From positions 3,105,001 through 3,169,000 of the forward strand of contig NC_091972.1 of assembly GCF_036711975.1 (NCBI RefSeq): a DNA stretch of 64,000 nucleotides, read 5' to 3'. Source of the DNA: Onthophagus taurus. Lineage: Eukaryota; Arthropoda; Insecta; Coleoptera; Scarabaeidae. The translations under genes and the position numbers were made by a program. Below are positions 11,794 through 23,500 of this stretch, piece by piece; position 1 is the stretch's first letter, and the number at the start of each line of letters is the position of its first letter. The notes below the pieces were generated by a model. That model did no database searches and was not told the DNA's origin. It was given only the letters and a program-made list of their open reading frames with translations.

Positions 11794-11838
11794 CTTGTTT
11801 TTGAAGAATGTTGCAAGATGGCATTCGAAAAATCATAC
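11794..11838 (+). ncRNA. Degraded PLE1 hammerhead copy in inverted orientation
   Basis: The plus strand reads TTGAAGAATGTTGCAAGATG then GCATTCGAAA. This corresponds to the PLE1 hammerhead on the minus strand at 1055-1096 (CTGAAGA, GTTGC, GCATCCGAAAC). The core C is lost and the GAAAC/GTC end is changed, so catalysis is unlikely. It marks the opposite end of PLE1 in inverted orientation. Confidence 0.45.
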
Positions 11839-11928
11839 ATTTTTGACCCACAGCTTAACCTGAAAGTTTTTAAGTCTAGTTTTAGTTCAAATATCAATAT
11901 TTTGTTCTCATTTAAAATCTTTTTATAG

Positions 11929-13372
11929 ATCTTCAATCTGTGTCAGTGTCTGATTCACTTAATGTCAAAATTAAACCAAGTAAGTTTTGTGCTTATTTAT
12001 AAATAATGTTGTACTAATTAATTTTTGATGTAGGTAAATCTGGCGATAATACTGATTATCCAGGTAAACGATTTTTATTGTTTTAACGATACGAAATATA
12101 CTTAAAATATTTTAGGTAATCAAACTGACAAGCATCTATTAAAAGTAAAAGGAATTTCAAAGAAATACTTATGTTCCGGTTGGAAATTTTGGAAATGGCA
12201 TTGGATTCGTCCAGTGACCAATTTAGAATTTAACGTCGCCAAAAACGAATGTTTCGGGTTATTAGGCGTAAACGGCGCGGGTAAAACGACAACATTCCGT
12301 ATTTTAACGAACACAATCAAACCAAGTTGCGGAAGAATTCAGTACACTGGTAAACAATCTAGATTAATCATGGGATATTGTCCGCAAAAGAGCGCTCTTA
12401 TCGAACGATTTACTGTGTATGAATTGCTTGAGACTTTTGCAAATTTAAGTAACGCTCCAGTTACTAAAAACGATTTAGAAGGATTACTAGCAGGATGTGG
12501 TTTATCGAACTACATAAATGTTCCATGCGGAACGCTAAGCGGTGGTAATAAACGCAAATTGAATATGGCTGTTGCTTTTGTGGCCAATCCTGAATTATTA
12601 CTCTTGGATGAACCTACAACTGGCGTTGATTTGGTTGCACGGAGAGAACTTTGGCGAATTATTGAAATGTTTAAAAAAAATTCGAGTGTAATTTTAACAT
12701 CTCATAGTATGGAAGAGTGCGAGGCTCTTTGTGATAAGTACGAAATTACATAATAAACAAAATTCTCTTTCATCACCACTCTACTCTCGTCCACTCTATG
12801 TCCATCTATTTCAAAAACATTAACAGTTTTAGATTAAATCAAAACTACAAAAGAGAATTTTATTTATTCGTTCACTTAACTTTGATAAAAATGGGTTAAA
12901 ATTATTACTAAGGATTAATTTGATTCGTTTTTATTAGAATTGCGGTTATGAAAAGTGGAACAATTAAAGCAATGGGGAAAATATCCGATTTAAAAAAAGA
13001 ATATTGTGTTGGTTATATAATTAAAATTGAGTTTCAAATTATGGATAAAGATGATATGGGGGCGCATCAAGATGAAGTATTTAAAGAACTTCACATTGAG
13101 TTCGGTTTAGGGGATGAAAGAAATGTTGTTGAAAAGGAAAGATGTTTTGTATGTAAAAAAAAAAAATGAAATATATTTATTTATATCAATACATATTTTA
13201 GAATACATTGCAAGTTCAAGTGAAACATTCAACTTGGGAGGATATCTTTTTATTTATGGAAAGATTAAAAGGGCGGAATCATGATTTGGGTATATCAGAT
13301 TATTTTGTTAAAGAAGTTTCTTTTGAAGATGTCTTTTTAACAATAGCTAATACAGCTGATTTAAGTGTGTAA
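11929..13372 (+). CDS. ABC transporter subfamily A, nucleotide-binding domain 2 and C-terminus
   Basis: Continuation of the gene at 1-960. Exons 11929-11979, 12034-12063, 12116-12737, 12938-13148 and 13202-13372 (stop TAA at 13370) join in phase. The large exon carries a complete ATPase domain: Walker A GVNGAGKTT, Q-loop region YCPQKSAL, signature LSGGNKRK, Walker B LLLDEPTTGVD and H-loop LTSHSMEECE. The last exon ends in the FEDVFLTIA pattern typical of ABCA C-termini. The 12737/12938 junction restores CDKIAVMKSGTIKAMG, which supports the splice model. No inactivating change is visible, so the gene looks functional despite the 11-kb transposon-filled intron upstream. The precise ABCA member cannot be assigned from this half. 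Confidence 0.88.
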
Positions 13373-14532
13373 TGATTAAAAAATATTGTTTAATTTTAAT
13401 TACAATGATATTCACTGGTTATAATTTGATTAAGTCTAATCAGTATTATACATTAGCTTTTACACGGAATAAAAATTAGTTTAAAAAAATGTTTTTTTTA
13501 ACCAATATTCGATTTTTCCTTAAGTGAGAGTGAAATATTAAACTTCCGTCCTAGATAATTTTTAAATATTTAACTAGATAATTTTAATTACTTAACAAAT
13601 ATTGCAACAATTAGTAATCACTGAATATGTACTTAAGTTGTTATAACACAGAATCGGGTTGATTACGAATTACATCGCAAATCCACCAATCACTTTCCAA
13701 CTTGGTTTATTATGTAGGTTGTCGCGACGTCATAACTTTAACACCAGATGATTCTTCTCCGCTCATTTTCATCATCTTGTACCTATAAATGTTTATGAAA
13801 ATGATCATATTTGTATTTGGAATACTCGAAATATGTTTGAATGATTTTTTTGGTTATATAAAATTTGATTTTTACAAAAATGGAGTAATTAATTTATTGT
13901 TACTCTTCGAAAATGGATTGGAACTTTATTTCAGGCTCTTATTTATGTTTCTTTTGGAAGATATTTTTTTTAATACCACCTACTATTTCTTACTCACTTT
14001 CTACCTGAATCAAGAAATAAAGATGTGATTCATCGATTCTTGATTTTGCATGAATGTACTGCTTATAAGGATTTTTGAGTGGGACGATAGCAGAAAGTGG
14101 GTTGTTTGAGCGAAATAATTTTTTTAAATAATTATATTTATTTAACAACGACCAACTGATAAAGAAAACCGGAATTAACACGTAACACTTCTTAAATGTG
14201 ATAAATACAACGATCGTTTATCAATAATTTACTATTATATAAATATATTTGAAGAAACAAGGAGTTCCTAATGATTAAATAAAGTTATCTTAAATAGTGA
14301 AAGAATCCCTGGCCTTAAACGACAAACAAATTCACTCAATAGATAAGAAACCTCATTTGGTTATTCGTATTAAATTTTATTTCGTCTCAACTCGTACTGT
14401 GTTGTTTAGTGGTTTGAGTCGAGGTGGGAATGTGTGTGTAGGTTGAAATGCCACCGCGGCCGATCGGTCCTCTTCAGTTAACGGCGGATCTCTCGCAGTG
14501 AACAAGCAGGGCATTCGGTGCCAAGAAAAAAG
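13373..14532 (+). other. ABCA 3' UTR, intergenic spacer and presumed upstream region of the SAXO-like gene
   Basis: AT-rich and without a credible gene. AATAAA at 13468-13473, about 100 bases after the ABCA stop, is a plausible polyadenylation signal. The 100 bases before 14533 are less AT-rich and probably include the 5' UTR of the next gene. I cannot identify a core promoter. Confidence 0.45.
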
Positions 14533-17500
14533 ATGACAGTAACCAAATCGACTACAAGTGCGAGTAGCACAACGAAGAAAAAACAGCAAAGTAGTAGTAG
14601 TGCGACCACATCGTCTTCGACTACAGTTCAAAGTTCTCGTAAAGAAGTTAAACATCACCAAGAGGCCTTATCCAAATCTTCGTCAGCATCCAGCCTTCAA
14701 ATCTCCGATATTTCCCATTTACCCGTAAGTTCAAATGTTGTTTCTTATACAGTTACGGAATCTCTCCCTCACGGTGAAAAAATTACTAAATACGAAGAAT
14801 CGGGTGCTACTAGTACTGAATATAGACATCACGTGAATCAAGATCAGTCTTCCAATTTTGCTAGTAATATTCAACAAATTAGTTCAACTCTAAATCAATC
14901 AACATCGAATTTATCGCAAATTTCTGCAGCTACGGATGAGACTTACATAGTTCATGAACCGAGAGAAGAACTAAAGGTGGTTAATAAAAATGATTCCGCT
15001 TGGAACGGCAAATTCGTTTATGAGCAAAGTTCTTCTGCATCCCAAAAGAAATCTTACAAACAAAAAAGTTCTTCCAGTAGTTACGTCGTTGAAATAGTCG
15101 ACGGAAAAGAAAGAATTGTAGATCGCAAACACCACGAAACCGAATTCGCCGATGCTTCTAGTAACGAAGAACATTTATCGATGAAATCGGGAACCGATAT
15201 AGTCCCGGAAGTTCATTACAAACAAAAATCAACAAAGGAAAGTTTAGAATACGATTCCGCTAATCCAGATTTGCAAAAACCGAAAATAAAATCATCCGAA
15301 GCAGGCAGAGAAGTTCATAAACACGGTCAAATCGAATCAACATCGCATTATTTAAACGAAGACGTAGATTTAAAGAGAATAGATCAAGGATTAGATGTGT
15401 CGTCAAAAAAGTCCTTATCTAAAACCGAAAAAGAAGAGAAGAAGATGTTATCAAAAACAGAAACTTCATCCAAAGCAACATCGTCAAAAACAATTTCAAA
15501 ATCAACAACATCAAGTTCCACCCAAAACGAAGATATTCAAGCGGTTGGTGATGGATGTTCAGAAACCATCATAACAACCACAACCACTTATTATGATTCT
15601 AAAGGTAACATTTTAAAGACTGATACAGATGTTGATGTTACTAAAGCAGACACCATTGAAAAATTACCGATAAGAACCACACCGGGGACCACCACTATTT
15701 TAACAACAACCATTTATTACGATTCAAAAGGTAATATTATAAAAGAAGAAAATGATTTTGATACCAAAATACTTGATAGTCAAAAATTAAGAGATACTGA
15801 AAATTATACCGTTCGAAGCAGATCTGATAATAATCAAGATGTTTCTGAGAGTACAACAAAATATGTTGATAAAAGATATGTTGATGAAAAAAATGTAGTT
15901 TCTTCATCAAATATTTCAAAACAAACATTGGAAGAATCTCAACGAATTAAATCTGATGATTATGATTTAAAAACTAAAGATTTCTCACAAACTAAAAAAT
16001 ACGTAAGTGGAGTCCCAACAGATTATTCAAAAAACATCGATGATAAAACTGATTTAAGAAGATTAGAAACTGTTGAAGGAGTTCAAGATTCAACAAACGT
16101 AAGATATGTTGATGAAAATTATGTTGATACATCAAAAATTAGAAATCAACAAACAGCAACTGATTCGAAAAATTTTTACGGACATTCTTACGATTCTTCT
16201 GGAACTGTTGTTAAGAACGTTTACGATACAACAGCTGTACAAAATACGATTGGTACTCGAGGAAAAGTTATTAAGACCGACACCCAAGAAACCGATGTAA
16301 TTTATTCGAATGATCGTAATTATGGAAAAACGGGATGGAACGGTAAATTTATTTATGAAACGCCACAAAAAAGAAGCCCATCGAAATCACCCGATCGAAA
16401 AACTCCAATGAGAAAACCCGAAAAATCACCCGAGAGAAAATCGCCGGACAGAAAAGGACGCAAGAAAACACCGGAAGATGTATCAACAAAATTAATCGAT
16501 CAAGAATCAGGAATTTCAAAAAATATTGATATAAAAACTTCAAAAATTTCATCTGATACAAAGACTTTTATTGATAAAGAAAAGGTAACGAGTAAAATTG
16601 TTGATGATAAAGAATTAATTGATTACGTTATTATCGATGATACAAAAACTAAATCAAAAGATTTAAAAACAAACATTGAAAAATCAAAAACGGATGTTTC
16701 AAAAACCGTTGATTCCATTGATGATAAAGTAATAACCGAATATGTTATCATTGGAGGTGTAAGACGTCCACGCACTCGAAAATTACGACCAGATGAAATA
16801 TCAACGATGAAAATCGACGAAAAATATCAAACAACGAAACAATCTTTCACCGATTCGAAAACGATCATCGATAACCAAGATATCACTGAATATGTTGTTA
16901 TTGATGGAAAACGCCTTAAAAGACCAGATGATATACAACACCCTAGAGGACCAGGATTAGATGAAATCGATCGCTTTCACGATACAAAAACAATCACCGA
17001 ATCTTTTGAAACTGTAACAAATTTAAAAGATTCAAAAACCACCCTAATTAAAGACGATCAAAAATTCGAAGATGTAAAAAAAACTGTTGAACATTACACG
17101 ACTACCGATAAATATGATTCGACGAAAGATGGACCAAAGAAAATTGATGATAAACCAAGAAAAGATTTGGGACCTAAAACTAAAACGATCGTTACTGATA
17201 AAGAAATTTTTAGCGATATTAAAGATTTTGTCAGTAAGGTCGACAGGAAGGACGTACACGTGGTGGAAAATATTGTCGATATAAAGGACATTGTGAGTAT
17301 TTTTCGCTTATCGATTTAACAATATCGTTCTAATTTTCGCTATTTTCCAAATTTTCTAAAGGAACACGTCGAGAATGTTACGAAAATCGATCGGTTTACC
17401 GATAACAAGGTCATCAACATCGTGAAGACGGTCAAGGAGGAAACGAAACCCGACAAACATTATCGTCCACCTTTAAAAGAACAATGTATTTGTGAATTAT

Positions 17501-20500
17501 GCACTTGCGGGTGAGTTTTTTTTTCGTTCACAACTGAATACCGTAAAATTTACATTGTTCATCAAACCGTATCGAGACATCACGAGTTTGTTTCCTCTCA
17601 CCCAACCGTGAACCATTTTTTAAAAGCTTGAAGAAATTTATTTGATATCATAGACTTAAAATAATTTTAGAAGTGATTGAATCGTTTCGATTTATTCCTA
17701 ATTTGGTTATTTTCCTCAAAAGTTATTTAAAGCCGATTGCATCACGGCGTTGGCAATTTTCTAATCACCACAAATATGCCACACGCGTGCATGTACACGG
17801 TTACACACTCACACAAAGAGACTTGACCACGTATGTATTTATGAAGGCGAATCGTGTGGTCGTCGTTTTCATGATGAAAGGGAAGGTCAGAAAGATTAAG
17901 TATTGTCAATTCTAAGTGTTACGTCGAGAATGGAGGTACTAACAGAATCAGTTTTAATTGTTGCCGAGTTGAACGCTTGGTTTTATAAAAAAAAAATTGT
18001 AACCGGTACATTATTTAATTAGATGGGAGTGGAAATTACATGTTGGAAAATTGCTAATTCATGTGTATAAAAATTATAAAGTCAATATTATTCCATTTTA
18101 TTATAACTTATCAGAAAACAAGTAAAATTTCTACATTATAAGCAATCTATGTCGTAAATTAATGCAATAATTGTTGACGTGGTTTGTTTGTGGTAATACC
18201 ACAATGACTTTAATGAGTGGGAGTTAACATTCTGAAAATTTCATTTTTCCTTTTATGGAATGCGGTGATATCATATTTTTTTAAGTTATTTTTAAAATAT
18301 TATCATCAAGGTTCTAAGAAATGTGTTAAAGAACTAAAACATATTTTACATTCTAAAACAAATACTGGCTGTTACTAAAAATAATGTTTATTTTAAAAAT
18401 CTGAGTTCTAAGGAATGCATTTAAAAATTCAGTAAGGGCTATAATTTATGGAAAAACGCTTGATTGAAGATAATCCATTTTTTATTTTTGGAATAATTGT
18501 GTTATAATAACTTAGATATTTTATATAATACTCTGTTATTATTCTTATTAAACAACCTCAAAACTATACTAAGGGTATTAACCACCCAATTCAAAATTTG
18601 TATTGAATTGAACAGAGAAGATTTCTCATTTTGACTCGTAAACTTTGCTTCAACCTCAATTATGACTCATTACTCCAAGGTATACCGGGAATTTCATATA
18701 ACTCGCAATATATGAATGCTGTATCCATAATTGCGAAACTACTATGCATTTGCACTGTTCCACATAAAATGCAACATAGGTCAACCCTGAGTTTTTGACC
18801 GTCTTAACCGCACTATCACTAATTTAAAAATTCCTAGAAGCCGTATTTCTTGAAATTAAGGAATGAGACTTATTCTAAATGAAAGTTCAAAGCTTTCTCT
18901 TTAAAATGATGTATAATAATTGTTGGGTTGGATTGGAAAAATATAGAGAAAAAAAATGTTGAAATAAAACTTACATTTTCGTATAACCTAAAAATGTCAA
19001 AAAAGATGCTAATTTAAAAATTCCTGGAAGCCGTGTTTATTGAAATTAAGGAATGAAACTTATTTTAAATTAAAGCTCAAAGCTTTCTCTTTAAAATGAT
19101 CTATAATAATTGTTGGGTTGGATTGGAAAAATATTGAGAAAAAAAATGTTGAAACAAAACTTACATTTTCGTATAACCTAAAAGTGTCAAAAAAGATACT
19201 AATTTAAAAATTCGTGGAAGCCGTATTTATTGAAATTAAGGAATGAGACTTATTCTAAATTAAAGCTGAAAGCTTTCTCTTTAAAATGATGTATAATAAT
19301 TGTTGGGTTGGATTGGAAAAATATAGAGAAAAAAAATTTTGAAATAAAACTTACATTTTCGTATAACCTAAAAATGTCAAAAAAGATACTAATTTAAAAA
19401 TTCGTGGAAGCCGTGTTTATTGAAATTAAGGAATGAAACTTATTTTAAATTAAAGCTCAAAGCTTTCTCTTTAAAATGATCTATAATAATTGTTGGGTTG
19501 GATTGGAAAAATATTGAGAAAAAAAATGTTGAAACAAAACTTACATTTTCGTATAACCTAAAAATGTCAAAAAAGATACTAATTTAAAAATTCGTGGAAG
19601 CCGTATTTATTGAAATTAAGGAATAAGACTTATTCTAAATTAAAGCTCAAAGCTTTCTCTTTAAAATGATGTATAATAATTGTTGGGTTGGATTGGAAAA
19701 ATATAGAGAAAAAAAATGTTGAAATAAAACTTACATTTTCGTATAACCTAAAAATGTCAAAAAAGATGCTAATTTAAAAATTCCTGGAAGCCGTGTTTAT
19801 TGAAATTAAGGAATGAAACTTATTTTAAATTAAAGCTCAAAGCTTTCTCTTTAAAATGATGTATAATAATTGTTGGGTTGGATTGGAAAAATATTAAAAA
19901 AAAAATTTTGAAATAAAACTTACATTTTCGTATAACCTAAAAGTGTCAAAAAAGATGCTAATTTAAAAATTCCTGGAAGCCGTATTTATTGAAATTAAGG
20001 AATGAGACTTATTCTAAATTAAAGCTCAAAGCTTCCTCTTGAAAATGATGTATAATAATCGTTGGGTTGGATTGGAAAAATATTGACAAAAAAAATGTTG
20101 AAACAAAACTTACATTTTCGTATAACTTAAAAACGTTAAAAAAGATGCTAATTTAAAAATTCCTGCAAGCCGTATTTATAGAAATTAAGGAATGAGACTT
20201 ATTCTAAATTAAAGCTCAAAGCTTTCTCTTTAAAATGATGTATAATAATTGTTGGGTTGGATTGGAAAAATATTAAAAAAAAAAATTTTGAAATAAAACT
20301 TACATTTTCGTATAACCTAAAAGTGTCAAAAAAGATGCTAATTTAAAAATTCCTGGAAGAAGTATTTATTGAAATTAAGGAATAAGACTTTTTCTAAATT
20401 AAAGCTTAAAGCTTCCTCTTTAGAATAATATATAATAATCGTCGGGTTGGATTGGAAATATATTGAGAAAAAAAATGTTGAAATAAAACTTACATTTCGT

Positions 20501-23500
20501 AAAACTTAAAAGTGTAAAAAAAGATAATAAATTAAAAATTCCTGGAAGTCGTATTTATTGAAATTAAGGAATAAGACTTTTTCTAAATTAAAGCTCAAAG
20601 CTTTCTGTTTAGAATGATGTATAATAATTGTTGGGTTGGATGGGAAAAATATTAAAAAAAATAATGTTGAAATAAAACTTACATTTTCGTATAACCTAAA
20701 AGTGTCAAAAAAGATGCTAATTTAAAAATTCCTGGAAGCCGTATTTATTGAAATTAAGGAATAAGACTTTTTCTAAATTAAAGCTTAAAGCTTCCTCTTT
20801 AGAATAATATATAATAATTGTCGGGTTGGATTGGAAAAATATTGAGAAAGAAAATGTTGAAATAAAACTTACATTTTCGTAAAACTTAAAAGTGTAAAAA
20901 AAGATAATAAATTACAAATTCCTGGAAGCCGTATTTATTGAAATTAAGGAATGAGACTTATTCTAAATTAAAGCTCAAAGCTTTCTCTTTAAAATGATGT
21001 ATAATAATTGTTGGGTTGGATGGGAAAAATATTTTAAAAAAAAATGTTGAAATAAAACTTACATTTTCGTATTAAAAGTGTCAAAAAAGATGCTAATTTA
21101 AAAATTTCTGGAAGCCGTTTTTATTGAAATTAAGGAATGAGACTTATTCTAAATTAAAGCTCAAAGCTTTCTCTTTAAAATGATGTATAATAATTGTTGG
21201 GTTGGATTGGAAAAATATTGGTAAAACTCATGGCAAAATATAGAGAATAAAACCTAGAACTAGAATCATTTGGGTTTAGCCGGACGTCTCTAAAGACGGC
21301 TAAACCCGAATGATTCTAGTTCTAGGTATAGTGTTAGTTATAGTTTTACACTTGCACTGTCACTAGAATCGAATGATTCTAGTTCTTGATCTAGCGCTGT
21401 ATAATAATTAAAACTAGTTGCTTCAGACAACTAGTCAGAGAGTTAAATCTGTCAAAGATAGTTGTTTACGTTTTTGGCCATAACACCATTGTATATAAAT
21501 CGAGGTGATATATAAACTGCTACAACTACTCTTCTCCAAGTCTAAATGACCATTCGCTTTTGGGCCCCCTAAATGTGCCTCTACTACTAGCTCTTATTGT
21601 TGTGTAGACGATTATTATCCATGTTAACCGACCTTATCTGAAGCCTTTCAGCCGTTATCAAAATATATCTTAATATATCCAAATGCTTTTGAGGCACTTT
21701 CACCCACTCTGTCTTATATTTAATGGCTTCCAAGACTCTTTGAACAGCTGCTCTGTGTTTAAACTGGTTTTATTACTTCTTTCATTAGTAAGTAAACCAT
21801 GGGATTACAGGAACTGTATGCTTTTTATGACATACAGCTTTCTGATTGCTTGGATTAAAAAAAGTTTCTTGATTTAATTAACATCTCTCCTTCACTTTAT
21901 AAATACCCATAAAAAATACTTCAATATTCTTGTCACTTAGTTCCTTTCTTCGTCAATTCTCTTCACGTAATTCGCAAGCAATCAATAAATACATCATGTA
22001 AACTCTTTAATTCAAACTAATTACCATATTTCAACAAAATACTTTTAATAAATATAAATAGGTCATTGGGTTTATCGCCATAAAATTTTCATTAATAAAA
22101 CAGAGAAAACAACTAAAATAATCCTCGTACTCTTAAATTCGATAACCATAAGAAGGTAGGACAGAAAATGACATCATCGCCGTATTTAAACGTCCAAGCC
22201 TTCGGTTACAAAACCTGTTTGCCAAGAAACGCATTTCTCCTAAAGACTCCAATAGTGGTATTTCGAATTTGGTTCTGCACGTGACGTCACGTTTAATTAT
22301 TCGGCGAATATGCTCGAATGCATCACGGACAATCGTCTCTTTTTTAGGTTAATCTCGAATGAAAATTGTATTGTAAAGGATAAGGAGATTAAAGTTTTAT
22401 GTAAGGATTAAAGGTTAAATAGGCCATGGATCATCGCCAAATATGTTCACTTTCTTCGCGTGGTTCTCCGAGACACAAGTCTGAGGTCACGTCCTCACGC
22501 GAATAAGGCTTGGACGCCCTCGAAATGTACCGTTTCGAACTCAATTCGGTGAGACGAGGTCTTTTGCGTTGGCGGAAATGATTGTGTATAGGTGGATGGT
22601 GGGATTAAAAGTAATCAATTCTTAAGAAGTTAAAAGATATAATAGGATGTTGGTAGGTTTTATTTCATTTGTTCTAGTTATTCGAAAGACTATTTTTAAA
22701 TTATTCATGATAAATCTGAATTAGTTATAAATATCGATTCATATTTCAATACTAATGGATTTTAGAATTGCTTACCTTTTTCTTCTTTGCAATAAAATGC
22801 GTGCTTTGAAATTTAAGTAAATGTGGTAACTTTACGTAATAGACAAACAATGGAATAAAAACTCAGTATGAAATGTTAATGTATAATAAACTATTTTTAG
22901 GCATTATTTTTATGTACGTGAGGTATAGAAATTATCTTTTATCGTCCTTCATTCTAGTATTATGTAAACATTTCAACACGAACCGGAAATTAACCGACAG
23001 TTTACTAATTTGCTAACGTTCTACTTTTCGCAAAATGATTTCTCGGTAAAGATTTGAACAATAATAAGAACAGTCAACTGAAGAAGATGATGTCACGCGG
23101 TTTCCGCAATTCTTTTTAGAATCATTAATAACAATTTATTCTTAACAATGACTTAATTTTTTTTGTGGTGGCGGCTAAATTTTTATCTTCGTGCGTATTT
23201 CTCACCATCACCAATTCTCGGCGTTCTCTTTTCTTCTTATTCTTCGTCGACCTAAATACATCTCAAGTATACTTACCATGTACGGCTCGTCACATACGTT
23301 TCTCTGAAAATGATTTAATGGGACAAGGATTTCTTGTATAAAAACACTTCTGTTTTTGGGTGTTATCGTTTACTTAATTCTGACGTGAAAGGTTTCAAAA
23401 AAAGTTTACCCGTGTGAAGTTACCCATAAATTCTATCCATAAAAAAAACTTTTTTGTTTGTGTATCGATTTTAATGATTAATAGCTCATTAGAAAGATCT

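Larger units (their letters stand above)
993..11850 (-). mobile_element. Penelope-like element 1 (PLE1), interrupted by hAT and Transib insertions
   Basis: The coding pieces are on the minus strand: the RT N-terminal part at 11323-11602, then RT plus GIY-YIG endonuclease at 4496-5918. Removing the Transib insertion (5919-11322 plus one copy of CGGCG) rejoins the reading frame as VCAGAPVPPRIYGLPK, so this is a single element. A hammerhead-like motif lies near the left end (1055-1096, minus) and a degraded counterpart on the plus strand at about 11794-11838. A run near 993-1026 is the inverse of one at about 11595-11630, so the ends are inverted relative to each other. The element occupies nearly the whole ABCA intron. 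The outer limits are approximate. Confidence 0.75.

Noticed and set aside
13789..14181. Short ORFs between the ABCA and SAXO-like genes
   Set aside because: AT-rich, hydrophobic by composition, no motif or splice support.
17673..17915. 80-codon ORF in the SAXO-like intron
   Set aside because: No family resemblance, and it lies in intron sequence.
18818..21236. CRISPR array
   Set aside because: There are no spacer units; the whole 190-bp monomer repeats and the context is an eukaryotic intron.
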